From contig NZ_JABMCZ010000002.1 of the NCBI RefSeq assembly GCF_013186535.1, forward strand, positions 1,860,001-1,924,000: a stretch of DNA of 64,000 nucleotides, given 5' to 3'. A model generated the notes under the pieces. It saw only the letters and a program-made list of their open reading frames with translations. It was not told the origin of the DNA and did no database searches. The translations under genes were made by a program, and so were the position numbers. This document shows, in pieces, positions 1 through 9,455 of the stretch. Numbering within the stretch: position 1 is the stretch's first letter; each line of letters begins with the position of its first letter. Source of the stretch: Nocardia terpenica. Its GTDB lineage: Bacteria; Actinomycetota; Actinomycetes; Mycobacteriales; Mycobacteriaceae.

Positions 1-978
1 TTGAACGATGAGGTCGGTCGCCACGTTGCCGATACCGTTGCCCGCACCCGCCGCTAGCTGCGACACGAAAGCGGTCCCCAACCACGGGGTCACGGCGAGT
101 GTCAATGCGCCCACCCCGAACAGGCCCTGCCCGAAGCCCCATGTGCGCAACGGATTTCGGCTCCGTCGGACTTGACCGAGGAACACGGTGGGGCCCACCA
201 CCATCCCGATGCCGTGAACCCCTACCAGTGCACCGTAGGCCCACGCCGGGGCGTTCAAGGCATCCCTGGCCAGGAAGACCAACGATGCTGTGGTCAACGC
301 GGCGAATGCCACTACCGCGAAAAGGCCGAGTGCCACCGAGCCCAGCAGCCTGTTGCCGACCAGTTCCCGGAAGCCGAGTGCCAGGGTGCGCCCATAACCG
401 ACCCGATGCTCCTCCGCACGTGGCGTTTTCGGAAGATCGAGGCGGACGATCAGGACGATGGAAGCGAGAAACGTCAGCGCGTCGATCAGCACGACCACAC
501 GGGCGTCCACCACGGTGAGCAGCGCGCCGCCCAGGAGCGGACCCGCCGCGAAACCGGCATTGAAACAGATCGCCATAGCCGCGAACGCGTTCGGCAGTTG
601 CTCGGCATCGACCATGGCGGGAATCGACCGCCGCCCGGCCGGTAGGAACAACGTGTTGAGCAGGGTGGCCACCGCGATGATCGGAATACTCACCGCGAGA
701 TGAAACGGAATCACCGCGACCACGCCGAATAGCACCATCTGACCGAGGTCGGTCAACACCATGATCTTCTTCGCCGAGTAGATGTCGGCAAGTGCCCCGC
801 CGAACGGACCGACCAGGCGCGGCAACGACAACGCCAACAAGACCATGCTGGCGGCCAGTGGTCCCTCGGCCGCGGCCATAACGATCAGAGCCACCTGTGC
901 GATCTGGTCGCCTGCGAAGGACGTGACTCGAGCGAGCCAGAACCTTCGGAAATCCTGACCGACCGGCAACAAGCTCAT
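1..978 (-). CDS. MFS efflux transporter (C-terminus beyond window)
   Basis: The frame opens at an ATG (976-978) with an AGGAGAT ribosome site and runs to the window edge without a stop, so the C-terminus is missing. The translation starts MSLLPVGQDFRRFWLARVTS and continues as alternating hydrophobic segments, with PRLVGPFGGALADIYSAKK matching the loop 2-3 signature of major facilitator proteins of the MFS_3/enterobactin-exporter type. The start lies 12 bp after the decarboxylase stop, so it is the last gene seen of the leftward operon. By context it probably exports the operon's product or gives self-resistance; substrate unknown. Confidence 0.85.
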   Translation of the reverse strand, partial: MSLLPVGQDFRRFWLARVTSFAGDQIAQVALIVMAAAEGPLAASMVLLALSLPRLVGPFGGALADIYSAKKIMVLTDLGQMVLFGVVAVIPFHLAVSIPIIAVATLLNTLFLPAGRRSIPAMVDAEQLPNAFAAMAICFNAGFAAGPLLGGALLTVVDARVVVLIDALTFLASIVLIVRLDLPKTPRAEEHRVGYGRTLALGFRELVGNRLLGSVALGLFAVVAFAALTTASLVFLARDALNAPAWAYGALVGVHGIGMVVGPTVFLGQVRRSRNPLRTWGFGQGLFGVGALTLAVTPWLGTAFVSQLAAGAGNGIGNVATDLIVQ

Positions 979-990
979 CCGAAATCTCCT

Positions 991-2382
991 TCAGGCCATA
1001 CTCGCAACGATCTTCTCCAGCATGTCTACGCTTGTCCGCGGATTCAGGATGGCGAACCGCGCGACCGTCTCTCCGGCCCAGATCGTCGGTGCCACAAAGC
1101 CTTCCTGTCGCTCCAGCAGGCCTGCCGACCATAACTGGTAGTCTCGGGGGCTCCATCCTTTGCGACGGACCAGCACAACGGACAGCTCGGGCGGGAGCAC
1201 CGACTCGAGGTACGGCGTCGATTCCACGAGTGCGGCAAGTTCTCTGGCGGTCCTGAGACTGGTCCGTACCGCGTCCTCGAAAGCAGCGGTTCCGTACACC
1301 GCCAATGCGAACCACAGCGGAAGTCCGCGCGGCCGACGCGTGCTGTGGTAGGCGAAGTCGCTCGGGTTCCACTCCAGATGCTCGGCGTCGTGGATGACAT
1401 CGAAGTAGGCGGCCCGCTGAGTGTGCACGGCCCGGGCCGACTGCGGTCGGCGGTATATCAGCGCACTGCAGTCATAGGGGCTGAACAACCATTTGTGTGG
1501 GTCGACGACAAGTGAGTCCGCACGTTCGATCCCGGCGAACACAGCCCGGGAATCCGGATCGAAAAGCGCTGCACCACCGCCGTATGCGGCATCGACGTGG
1601 AACCAGATGCCCGATCGAGAGGCGACATCCGCGATCGCGGCCAAATCGTCCACGAGTCCGGCGTTGGGGGTACCGGCCGTCGCGATTACAGCCGCCGGTG
1701 CAACGACGCGCTCCCGCAGGGCGGTCTCCAGCCCCGCCGCGGTGAGCCGACAAGACGGCGTGGTGACCACGATCGGCCGGGCGCCGATGATCCGAATGGC
1801 ATGCAGCACGGACGGATGGGCCTGGTCGCTGACAATGATGTCCACCTGACGAGAATCGTCGAGGCCGAGTCGACGGCGCGCGGTGTCCCGAGCTACCACG
1901 AGTGCAGACAGATTGGCGGCCGAACCACCGCTGAGAAAACATCCTCCAGCGGTGTCCGGCAGTCCTGCGCGAGCGGCCAACAGATCCAGTACCTGGTTTT
2001 CGGCGGCCACCGCACCCGACGCACCCAGCCACGTCACACCTCGCAGGGCGACGCTGGAGACCAGCATGTCGAACAGTGTCGCGGCCTGACTGGGCGCTCC
2101 CTGGAAGAATGCGAGAAACGTAGGATTATCCATGGCCACGAATGTTGGCTCCAACACTTCTTCGTAGATCCGGAGTACATCCCTGGGGTCGCGCCCGACG
2201 GGGCCGATCACGCCGTCCAATGCCTTCTTCAGTTCCGCCTGCCCACCCGGACTCCCCAATGGAAGCGGTCCGTTCGCCATGCGCCGTCGCACCGTCGAGA
2301 GCATCAACTGGACGAAATCCTCTGCGTAGGTGTGCAATCCGGGAAGTGCGCCCGGCCGATCGCCCGTCTCCTCAGAGGACAT
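991..2382 (-). CDS. PLP-dependent group II decarboxylase (aromatic amino acid/glutamate decarboxylase family)
   Basis: A 463-residue fold-type I PLP enzyme. The Schiff-base lysine is K297 in VDPHKWLFSP, the pyridine-N aspartate is D264 in HVDAAYGGG, and the stacking histidine is H189 in SDQAHPS. Length and motifs fit the pyridoxal-dependent decarboxylases that remove CO2 from tyrosine, tryptophan, DOPA or glutamate. Its start overlaps the end of the ATP-grasp gene by 11 bp, indicating translational coupling. The family acts on free alpha-amino acids, so it may make an amine building block for the ATP-grasp ligase rather than act on a peptide (inference). Confidence 0.9.
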   Translation of the reverse strand: MSSEETGDRPGALPGLHTYAEDFVQLMLSTVRRRMANGPLPLGSPGGQAELKKALDGVIGPVGRDPRDVLRIYEEVLEPTFVAMDNPTFLAFFQGAPSQAATLFDMLVSSVALRGVTWLGASGAVAAENQVLDLLAARAGLPDTAGGCFLSGGSAANLSALVVARDTARRRLGLDDSRQVDIIVSDQAHPSVLHAIRIIGARPIVVTTPSCRLTAAGLETALRERVVAPAAVIATAGTPNAGLVDDLAAIADVASRSGIWFHVDAAYGGGAALFDPDSRAVFAGIERADSLVVDPHKWLFSPYDCSALIYRRPQSARAVHTQRAAYFDVIHDAEHLEWNPSDFAYHSTRRPRGLPLWFALAVYGTAAFEDAVRTSLRTARELAALVESTPYLESVLPPELSVVLVRRKGWSPRDYQLWSAGLLERQEGFVAPTIWAGETVARFAILNPRTSVDMLEKIVASMA

Positions 2383-3739
2383 GCACGCTCCCCTGGGCCG
2401 CGCCGAGGGACGGTGTCACATTCAAGCCCAAGGTTGGATCACACCGTCGGATCGCCCCTGCAAACCGTCGGCCAACGGCAAAAACACCGGTCGAGGTCGA
2501 GAATTCGGAAAACGTCATACCGCCCGTGCCAAGGGAGGCGAGTCGAAGCACCGGAGGCCGGACAACCCGTTGTACGACCCAAAGCTCCTCTCCGGTAACG
2601 GCATCGTCGATGGCCTGCTCCCAGGCCGACTGCTCTGTGGCAGGGCCGAAGACCAGCCCTTCTCCGCAGCAGCCGTCAGCGGGCTTCAACACGTATGCCG
2701 ATCGCTGCTGGGCGACCGTCTCCGCGACGTCGTCGATCATCCTGGTCCACGGCAGCGCGGCATTGATCCGCTCGGCGAGGGAGGACGGAAGGCTCCCGGA
2801 CGCCGCCGCCTCGGACAGGATGGCCAGAAAGCCTTTGTTGACGAAGACATTTCCCACCAGATTGCCCACCAACGAGACCGAGCCACGGTCCACATGCTCC
2901 ACCAGGTGTCGCCAACGGTCGTCCTTGAGTCCGGGGGTGCCGTCGCTTTCGTCGAAGAAGCGGTAGAGGGCATCGACCCGCCTCCCGTCATATCTGATGT
3001 ATTCGCCGTCGAGGTCGAGGTCCTCGACCGCGGCGGCTACGGCCGTGATGCCGTACCGGCCCAGTGCCCTGACCAGTCCGAGGTAGGAGTGCGACGGCAT
3101 ATTGTCGTCCTCGTGCCCCCAATAGGCGACGACCATCAGTCGCGACCGGTCCAATCGGTCGACCTCGGCCAGATGCTCAGCGAGCGCCCGCACCGTATCG
3201 ACATACGTTGCGCCGACGCCGCGTAAGTACTCGGCCGATTCGGGCCATGCGTCGTACATTCGCGCCAGTACCGCGCTCATCGCGATACCGCCCAGCGGTG
3301 TTCCGGCATTGAGCTCCACGAACCACGGAGCACCCGAGCTGTCGAAGACGACGTCGGGCCGCGCGATGCGTGCCCAATCCTGAGCGGCGCCGATCCGATA
3401 CACGTCGCGCTGCCGCGGTGGCAACCGCAGCGCTGCCGCGAGCCTGCCCGGATCGTGCTGGAACTTCTCCCGAAGCACGATATCGATCCCGTCGAGGATC
3501 GCGGTCAGTCCCGTTCGCAGGGCGGCGAGGGCGCCGCGGGAAAGGAACTGCGGAGTTAGCACGAAGGGCCAAGCGTCGAGCGGCACGCTCAGCTCCGCCA
3601 TCTCCGACAGCGCGGTTCCCGGCCGGGCCGGATCGGGATCGAAGTAGCGCTGCGTATCGGTCCGGCGGGTCTGCAGCCAGTGGTTGAAGTCGGCCTCCTG
3701 GTCGGTGATCGCCGGAAGGCATAGGTCATTGGAGTCCAC
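2372..3739 (-). CDS. ATP-grasp fold ligase-like protein
   Basis: A 455-residue protein with ATP-grasp features: an acidic strand FDSSGAPWFVELNAGTPLGG in the N-terminal half, and a Lys/Gly-rich nucleotide strand at about residue 349 (YVLKPADGCCGEGLVFG). The layout recalls the circularly permuted and glutathionylspermidine-synthase-like branches, which join a carboxylate to an amine through an acyl phosphate. I chose the GTG start at 3737-3739 because it has a GAGGT ribosome site and follows the TauD stop by 7 bp; the frame is open further upstream but that part lies inside the TauD gene. It could ligate an amine or amino acid to the operon's peptide. Exact subfamily uncertain. Confidence 0.7.
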   Translation of the reverse strand: MDSNDLCLPAITDQEADFNHWLQTRRTDTQRYFDPDPARPGTALSEMAELSVPLDAWPFVLTPQFLSRGALAALRTGLTAILDGIDIVLREKFQHDPGRLAAALRLPPRQRDVYRIGAAQDWARIARPDVVFDSSGAPWFVELNAGTPLGGIAMSAVLARMYDAWPESAEYLRGVGATYVDTVRALAEHLAEVDRLDRSRLMVVAYWGHEDDNMPSHSYLGLVRALGRYGITAVAAAVEDLDLDGEYIRYDGRRVDALYRFFDESDGTPGLKDDRWRHLVEHVDRGSVSLVGNLVGNVFVNKGFLAILSEAAASGSLPSSLAERINAALPWTRMIDDVAETVAQQRSAYVLKPADGCCGEGLVFGPATEQSAWEQAIDDAVTGEELWVVQRVVRPPVLRLASLGTGGMTFSEFSTSTGVFAVGRRFAGAIRRCDPTLGLNVTPSLGAAQGSVHVL

Positions 3740-3746
3740 GCTTACC

Positions 3747-4529
3747 TCAGTTGGCGGGAAGGGGGAAACGGGCGGTAGGGCAGTGGTCGAGCATGACCCT
3801 GCGCAGGTGCCGACGTGGATCAGAAAAGCCGTTGCGGGAGTGATACATTCGCCAGTTGTCCCACACGAGCAACGCATTTTGGGCGATCTTGACAGAGCGG
3901 CAGGTTCGTTCGAAGTGGCGGAGCCCGCGATCGCGGTACTCGGTCAAGAGAGAGTCGTCGGCGTATTCACCGTCCTGTGTTCGGTAACGCATCTCCCTGC
4001 CGGAGAAGCGCAACACGATGCCCCACGGCGTATGTTCGGCGATCGGGTGGCGCGCGGCCTCGTGTACTCCCTCGGCAGTCAGGCTCATAGGCGACCGCCA
4101 TTCGAACTCGCGAACTGACATCGCCGCTCGCTGCTCCGGGGAGAAGGTGCCCAGCAACTCGTATCCGTCGGCAAGCGTTGTCTCCCCGCCCGGCCCCTGT
4201 GCAGGTGTCACCGCCCAGAGCGCAATGTACCGCGGCGGCAGACCGGCGAACTCGAAGTGTTCGGTGTGCGGAACCAGCGGCTTCATATTCAGGGCGGAGA
4301 CCTCGAACGCCTGCATCGCCGGATCCGGCTTGATGTCGCGGATCAGCTCGCCCTGGTACTGCCGGACCGGAGCCCCCAGAAGTGAGAGCACGGACAGACG
4401 ATCGAAGTCGGCCGGAACACCGGCGACGTGGACGTATCCGAATGCGGTGAGGGCCTTGGACATTTTGTCCGCCAAGGCCGTCGGTCCGGCCGTAAACGCG
4501 AGAACTGCCGATGCGGCGGGATCATTCAT
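3747..4529 (-). CDS. TauD/TfdA-family Fe(II)/2-oxoglutarate dioxygenase
   Basis: A 260-residue protein with the TauD facial triad: H88-T-E90 near the middle and the distal histidine H230 in WDNWRMYHSR, followed by arginines of RRHLRR that would bind 2-oxoglutarate. The family hydroxylates or desaturates amino acids and peptides and includes many natural-product tailoring enzymes. It sits inside the operon, 36 bp after the DUF5825-like gene and 7 bp before the ATP-grasp gene. Its likely role is oxidation of a side chain of the peptide product. Substrate not deducible. Confidence 0.88.
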   Translation of the reverse strand: MNDPAASAVLAFTAGPTALADKMSKALTAFGYVHVAGVPADFDRLSVLSLLGAPVRQYQGELIRDIKPDPAMQAFEVSALNMKPLVPHTEHFEFAGLPPRYIALWAVTPAQGPGGETTLADGYELLGTFSPEQRAAMSVREFEWRSPMSLTAEGVHEAARHPIAEHTPWGIVLRFSGREMRYRTQDGEYADDSLLTEYRDRGLRHFERTCRSVKIAQNALLVWDNWRMYHSRNGFSDPRRHLRRVMLDHCPTARFPLPAN

Positions 4530-4565
4530 CGACTGGTCACCTCGGTCTCGACATGTCGTTTCGCA

Positions 4566-5051
4566 TCACAGCAACTTGGTCGGCAGTGCAAGGCGGCTCA
4601 GCCGATACGGCAGGACGACGCCCTTGTCGCCGAGTTCGAACAGCAGCCCCGCGGCGCGCAGCGCCGATGTGGCCGACCCGGGCCGAAGGGCGCCGGGATG
4701 GTGCAGTCGTTCGAAGAGTACGAGGTGTTCCGGATCGTCCAGTAAGGTTTCGACGGCGCTGCCCGAACGCTCGTCATGGATAATCACAAATCCGGGACCG
4801 CGGCGGAAGTAGAACTGGCAGGGGCGGTGCCGTGCGCGCCACACGGTCGGCTCGACACCGGGCTTGAGCCACAGAGGCGGCGCCAGGTGCTGCAGCGGGG
4901 CCACGGTGTCCGCGTCGGCGGCACACGTCCACCGCACGGACTCGCCCCGCGCAGTCATGTCGCGCAAATCGGCCACGAAGGCGAGGAATTCGTCCGGGTG
5001 GTGCATGTTGGCGTGCACCGGGATGTCGGGGGTGGACTGTCCTGGCAGCAT
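4566..5051 (-). CDS. small RiPP-locus protein, DUF5825-like
   Basis: 161 residues with no catalytic motif I can name. The N-terminus contains HHPDEFLAFVADLRDMTARG, and a second half has FRRGPGFVIIHDERSG and a leucine-rich tail. From memory this resembles the DUF5825 family, which is found next to radical SAM C-methyltransferases of RiPP loci. The gene starts 3 bp after the radical SAM stop, so the two are translationally coupled, which fits a partner or substrate-presenting subunit. The family name rests on recall and context, not on a search. Confidence 0.6.
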   Translation of the reverse strand: MLPGQSTPDIPVHANMHHPDEFLAFVADLRDMTARGESVRWTCAADADTVAPLQHLAPPLWLKPGVEPTVWRARHRPCQFYFRRGPGFVIIHDERSGSAVETLLDDPEHLVLFERLHHPGALRPGSATSALRAAGLLFELGDKGVVLPYRLSRLALPTKLL

Positions 5052-5054
5052 GGC

Positions 5055-6890
5055 CTACCGATCGATCGCGGACTTGATGCTGGCGCGGCCGGTGGGCAGC
5101 GATACGACCCTGCCGCCCTCGTGGAACACCAGACCTTGGCGCTCCCATTCGTCGACCACAGCATCGACCACCCGCGGAGCGAGGCCGGTCGCGCGAGCAG
5201 CACTGGCGACGGTGTGAGGCGTGCGCAGATAGCGGAACAGCTCGGCCTCGGGCCCGGGTTCGAGCTTGATATCGCGCACCGGCCAACCGACCCGGCGGTC
5301 CTCGACGATCAATGTGCGGTCCGGAAGCTCTCGTGCCACCAAGCTGCTCGACGGGTAAGCCTGCTGCCATGCGGCGATAGCGGCCCGCACGGCGTGTTCG
5401 TAGTCGATACCGATACCGCACCGCTCAGTGTCGAACTGGTAGGCGACGTCGCTCATCTGTTCCTGGTCCAGGTCGTAAACGTGGTTGTAGAGAGCGGCCG
5501 GTCGACGGTGTTCGAAGCCGAGCTCTGGTCGCTGGAAGTACGGGCTGTATCGCTCGAGTAGAATTCGCACGCTGCCGCCCGGCGGCTGAAGGTGTGCGAG
5601 CGCCGGAAGCTGGCGCAGGACTATGGCGTAATCGGCCTCGGTTTCCCCTGGGAAGCCATACAGATAGTTCCAGTCGACCGTCAGGTCGTGCTCCTCGCAG
5701 TCGCGCAACAGCTTGACGTTCTGTGTCGCGTGTACGCCCTTGTCCATGATGGACAGCACGCGGGAGCTGAGGTTCTCGATGCCGGGCTGGATCTGGACGA
5801 GTCCGGCACGACGCAGCAGCCCGATGTCCTCCTCCCGTAGGTTCGCTTTCACCTCGTAGTAGAAGTGCAGGTCCCAGTCCTGCTCTGCGAGCCGCGGCAG
5901 CAGCGTGCGCAAATACTCCATGTCGAGGATGTTGTCCACAGCCACGACATCGAGAATTCTGTGCAGGGCGATCAGGTCGTGCAGGTGGGTCATGACCTGG
6001 TCGGCTGGTCTGGAGCGGAACTTCATGGCGAGCCCGTTCAGTCCACAGAACGTGCAGGTGTGCTTCTCTCCCCACCAGCAGCCGCGGGCAGCCTCGTACA
6101 CGAGCTTGGGCCGAACGGAGTCGCGCACGGCACTGGCACCGATCCTGGCAAACCATTCGGAGTAGTCGGGCGCCGGGACCGTATGCATGGCTGGCGACGG
6201 AGCCGGTGGGTTGGTGACGGTGACACCGTCGGCGGCGCGCCAGGACAAGCCGCGGACGGCACTCGTCGATTGCCAACCACTCAAGTGGTCCAGGAAGTCC
6301 ACGAAGGACTGCTCCGCCTCACCGCTCAGGACGTAGTCGATGAACGGAAAGTTGCGGTGGATGGCTGGGCCCATCGGAATGTCGCAGTTGCCGCCGCCCA
6401 TGATGATGGTCGTCTCCGGCCGCAGCCGCTTCAGCTGCTTTGCCAGGGCCAGCGAGGGCACGTTCTGCTGAAAGGTGCTGCTGAAGCCGACCAGGTCGTA
6501 TCCCTGATCGGCGATCCGCTGGGCGTGCGATTCGATGAATGCACCTGAGTGCTGGGCCATTTCCACGGACGCGCCCGGCCGAACTCCGCGCTGCTGCAGA
6601 TAGGCCTCGTATCGGTCACGGCGCCACTCCGGCGCACCGTACAGCGCCGGAGTGAAGATCCAGTCGCCCATGCCGTGCCAGACCCCGACATTGGCCACGT
6701 AGTCGTACTCCGGCACCCCGATGTGTCCGTCCGTGGCATCATGCAGGTGCTCGGCCCATGCCAGGTTGAGATAGGCGTCGGCGACCTCATGACGATCGCG
6801 GCACCGTTGGGTGACGACCCGCAGTGTGCCCACCGGCAACGAAGGCATCTCCAGCAGATTCCAGGGCATCGAGACCAGAAGTATTTTCAC
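5055..6890 (-). CDS. B12-dependent radical SAM RiPP maturase (rSAM C-methyltransferase type)
   Basis: A 611-residue protein. The first 200 residues look like a cobalamin-binding half (VKILLVSMPWNLLE, FSSTFQQN, MGGGNCD, VLSGEAEQSF). The radical SAM core follows, with a CX7CX2C cluster motif at C271/C279/C282 in RGCWWGEKHTCTFCGLNG. The RGCWWG...CTFCGLNG signature is that of the family named RiPP maturation radical SAM C-methyltransferase. I prefer the GTG at 6888-6890 because it has a GGAGGGG site 4 bp upstream and gives the family-typical start; an ATG at 6920 would overlap the sulfotransferase. Expected role: C-methylation or another radical modification of a ribosomal peptide. Confidence 0.88.
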   Translation of the reverse strand: MKILLVSMPWNLLEMPSLPVGTLRVVTQRCRDRHEVADAYLNLAWAEHLHDATDGHIGVPEYDYVANVGVWHGMGDWIFTPALYGAPEWRRDRYEAYLQQRGVRPGASVEMAQHSGAFIESHAQRIADQGYDLVGFSSTFQQNVPSLALAKQLKRLRPETTIIMGGGNCDIPMGPAIHRNFPFIDYVLSGEAEQSFVDFLDHLSGWQSTSAVRGLSWRAADGVTVTNPPAPSPAMHTVPAPDYSEWFARIGASAVRDSVRPKLVYEAARGCWWGEKHTCTFCGLNGLAMKFRSRPADQVMTHLHDLIALHRILDVVAVDNILDMEYLRTLLPRLAEQDWDLHFYYEVKANLREEDIGLLRRAGLVQIQPGIENLSSRVLSIMDKGVHATQNVKLLRDCEEHDLTVDWNYLYGFPGETEADYAIVLRQLPALAHLQPPGGSVRILLERYSPYFQRPELGFEHRRPAALYNHVYDLDQEQMSDVAYQFDTERCGIGIDYEHAVRAAIAAWQQAYPSSSLVARELPDRTLIVEDRRVGWPVRDIKLEPGPEAELFRYLRTPHTVASAARATGLAPRVVDAVVDEWERQGLVFHEGGRVVSLPTGRASIKSAIDR

Positions 6891-6910
6891 AACCCCTCCT
6901 CTCGTGATCG

Positions 6911-8254
6911 TTACTTCCACCGGTCACCGGCGGTCGAGTCGTACCCCAGACGCATTGCGCAGGACCGGATTTCGCCGCTGCTGATCATCGGCTCCAATAT
7001 CGCGCGACGCCGACGCCACCGTCCCGGCTCTGGTATCCGGCTGGCCATGACCACCCGTGACCGTGCCGGTCGCCGGGCTCGCAGGCGGCAATGCTGCAGA
7101 ATTGTGTCGATCGTCGCCCGCCTAGTGGCCCCGTCCATGATGTCCTCGGCCTGTACCCGCAGTGCGGGTAGCGCGCTGGCTTCCAGCGCGTCGAGGATGT
7201 GTGAATGTGCGGCGCACCATTGCGCGGCGCATACCCATGGCAGGGGCCGGTCGACCAGATTCCGCCAGCCGGGCGGCAGATCGAAGTTCCACCACTGCAT
7301 GGACCAGTCAGCGGGTCCCGAGTAGCCGGGGATTCGCAAGTCGGCACGTCCGTTTAGGTTGTGCGAGAAGAACCCCCGGTCGAGCCAGCCATCGATGAGG
7401 CCGTTCACCGAGGCCGCAGGGTTGCGGACCAAGTGAATGACAGTCAGTTCGGCATCGGGGAACAGGCGCGGTAACGCGGCGAGGCGGTAGGCATCCATCG
7501 AAGCCTTGAGCAGCAGTGGGCGTTGCAGGTCGTTCGTATCGGGCAGCGGCGCCAAGCTGGGTACCAGGAAGGGCGGTGCCTCCACCGTCCGGGCCAGCCC
7601 CGGCGGCGGGCCGGTGGGCGGTGGCACACTCGGAAACGCCGCCCTGATGATTGCCGGATCGACGTCGAAATACCAGGGGTCGATCTGCCAACCGGCCGTC
7701 CGCAGTGCCCGAACGCATACCATCAACAGCGCGGACCTGTTCGCCAGGCCGTGCCGCAAGCGTCCCGCGATCACCTCATGCACGATCTTCCAGATATCCT
7801 CGGCGGAGGCCGGGCATTGGGGCCATTGCTGGGCGAACATCCGCACGAAGCGGTCCGTGAGCGTCGCGGAGTCCCAGTCTCGGGGGTCGATCAGGTCCGG
7901 CTCGGTTCCCGTCGTTACATCGGCCGCGAGGTCTGCGTGGAAGCCGGTGAGGTCGGCATCGTCGGCGATGCAACCGTCGTGCGCATCTTGCCCTTGTGGT
8001 AGTCCGAGTCCGTGCAGCTTGTACAGCACGCTATGCTCGCCGCCGAGGCTGAGGAAGGCGCCGGTGGAGCGAAGCAGCTCGTAGAGCAGGCTGCTACCTC
8101 CTCGTGACGAGGCCGCAATGACGACGACACGACGGAAGGCAGGCAGGCCGTGGCGCCCCTCTCGGCCGAGCGGGAAGCGGGCCCGGACTCCGCGGCAGAA
8201 GGCGGTGTGGTCGTTGGTCAGGGCGGTGTGGGCTGTAGCGATGGAGAGGGACAC
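6911..8254 (-). CDS. PAPS-dependent sulfotransferase
   Basis: A 447-residue sulfotransferase-family protein. The 5'-phosphosulfate-binding loop is RVVVIAASSRGGSSLLYEL (residues about 42-60) and the 3'-phosphate-binding element is TVIHLVRNPAASVNG (around residue 280). It is larger than the roughly 250-300-residue core domain, so it has extra insertions. It starts with GTG 4 bp after the P450 stop, preceded by GGAG. It would move sulfate from PAPS to a hydroxyl or amine of the product. The sulfate-activation genes cysD and cysNC lie directly across the divergent promoter, which strongly supports this role. Confidence 0.88.
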   Translation of the reverse strand: MSLSIATAHTALTNDHTAFCRGVRARFPLGREGRHGLPAFRRVVVIAASSRGGSSLLYELLRSTGAFLSLGGEHSVLYKLHGLGLPQGQDAHDGCIADDADLTGFHADLAADVTTGTEPDLIDPRDWDSATLTDRFVRMFAQQWPQCPASAEDIWKIVHEVIAGRLRHGLANRSALLMVCVRALRTAGWQIDPWYFDVDPAIIRAAFPSVPPPTGPPPGLARTVEAPPFLVPSLAPLPDTNDLQRPLLLKASMDAYRLAALPRLFPDAELTVIHLVRNPAASVNGLIDGWLDRGFFSHNLNGRADLRIPGYSGPADWSMQWWNFDLPPGWRNLVDRPLPWVCAAQWCAAHSHILDALEASALPALRVQAEDIMDGATRRATIDTILQHCRLRARRPARSRVVMASRIPEPGRWRRRRAILEPMISSGEIRSCAMRLGYDSTAGDRWK

Positions 8255-8258
8255 GCTT

Positions 8259-9422
8259 TCACTCCAACCACACGGGCAGGCTCGCGAGCCCTCGAATACT
8301 CGCGGTCTTCCGGCGTACCGGATGTGCAGCCAACCTCATATTTGGTTGCTCCACCAAGAACGCCTTGAGCACGGCGGAACCCAATTCGATTGAGAGATTG
8401 GCCCCCAGGCACGCATGGGGGCCGCGTCCGAAACCGAGGTGTGGGTTCGGTGTTCGCAACAGATTCATCTGATCCGGCTCGGCGAATACGGTCGGGTCGC
8501 GGTTGGCCGCCCCGATCAGCGCGATCACGTCCGCACCGCGGGGCACGTCGACGCCGGACAGCTCCAGGTCTTCGACCGTGAGCCGTTTCGATACCTGTAC
8601 CGGACTGTCGTACCGAATCATCTCCTCGATCGCAGTAATACGGGCTGCCTTGGACTCCAGCAGCCGTTCCCGATGCTCTTCGAACATTTCGCGTTCGACC
8701 AGCAGGTGCAGGAGGAGATTCTCGATGAGTCCGCTGACCGAGGAGTAACCCGCGTGCAGAACCACCCGCACCGAATTGGCGACGACATCGCGCGTGTAGG
8801 TGGTGGCGACTCCGAGCAGAGTGCCGAAGAAGACGGAGTCCCGGTGCTCGTCCAGCCAGGAGTCGGTGAGTTCGGATAGTTCGCGCTTTGCGGAGAGACT
8901 AGGCTCCAGCGCATCGGGGCGGAACCCGTAGTCCATTCCGAAGACCATCCGATCGCTCACCTCGGCGAACCAATCCGGATCCGGCTGCCGGGCACCGAGC
9001 ACACCGCACATCACCCACAGGCACAACGGCTTGGAGAACTCCGTGATCAGATCGACCGGTCGATCGGCGTGCCGCGCGAAGAAGAGGGCTTTGGCGACCA
9101 CTTCGGTGAGTCCGCCGGTAGTTGCGGACAAGGCGGAGAACCCGGCATGTATCGCTTCCGCAGTCGCCTTCCGCAGCGCGGTGTTCTCCGGCGGATCGAT
9201 GAGCTGAATGCTCTTGCGAATGGCCGGGAAATCTCGGCCCAGCCGCGCCGGATCCGTGGCGAAATCGTCCGTGGTTCGAAGTACCGCGGCACAGTCGGCA
9301 TAGCTGAACAACAGGTACGCGCCGAGATTGTCGTCTCGAAGTACAGGCTCGTTGTGACGCAACCGAGAATAGAAGACGTAGGGGTCGTCAATCCATTCCG
9401 GCGACAACGGATCGAATTTCAA
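8259..9422 (-). CDS. cytochrome P450, first enzyme of the operon
   Basis: A 387-residue bacterial P450. Visible are the heme-cysteine motif FGRGPHACLG with C338 as ligand, the ExxR pair E267/R270, and an I-helix segment A224-G-Y-S-S that lacks the acidic residue of the usual AGx(D/E)T. No ATG or GTG exists in frame upstream. The only sensible start is TTG at 9420-9422, giving LKFDPLSPEWIDDPY, a normal P450 N-terminus. Proposed role: oxidative crosslinking of the peptide encoded just upstream, as in biarylitide and atropopeptide RiPPs. A different aromatic substrate cannot be excluded. Confidence 0.9.
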   Translation of the reverse strand: MKFDPLSPEWIDDPYVFYSRLRHNEPVLRDDNLGAYLLFSYADCAAVLRTTDDFATDPARLGRDFPAIRKSIQLIDPPENTALRKATAEAIHAGFSALSATTGGLTEVVAKALFFARHADRPVDLITEFSKPLCLWVMCGVLGARQPDPDWFAEVSDRMVFGMDYGFRPDALEPSLSAKRELSELTDSWLDEHRDSVFFGTLLGVATTYTRDVVANSVRVVLHAGYSSVSGLIENLLLHLLVEREMFEEHRERLLESKAARITAIEEMIRYDSPVQVSKRLTVEDLELSGVDVPRGADVIALIGAANRDPTVFAEPDQMNLLRTPNPHLGFGRGPHACLGANLSIELGSAVLKAFLVEQPNMRLAAHPVRRKTASIRGLASLPVWLE

Positions 9423-9455
9423 GGATTTCCCCGTTCGTCGGACTTTAGCGCGGCT

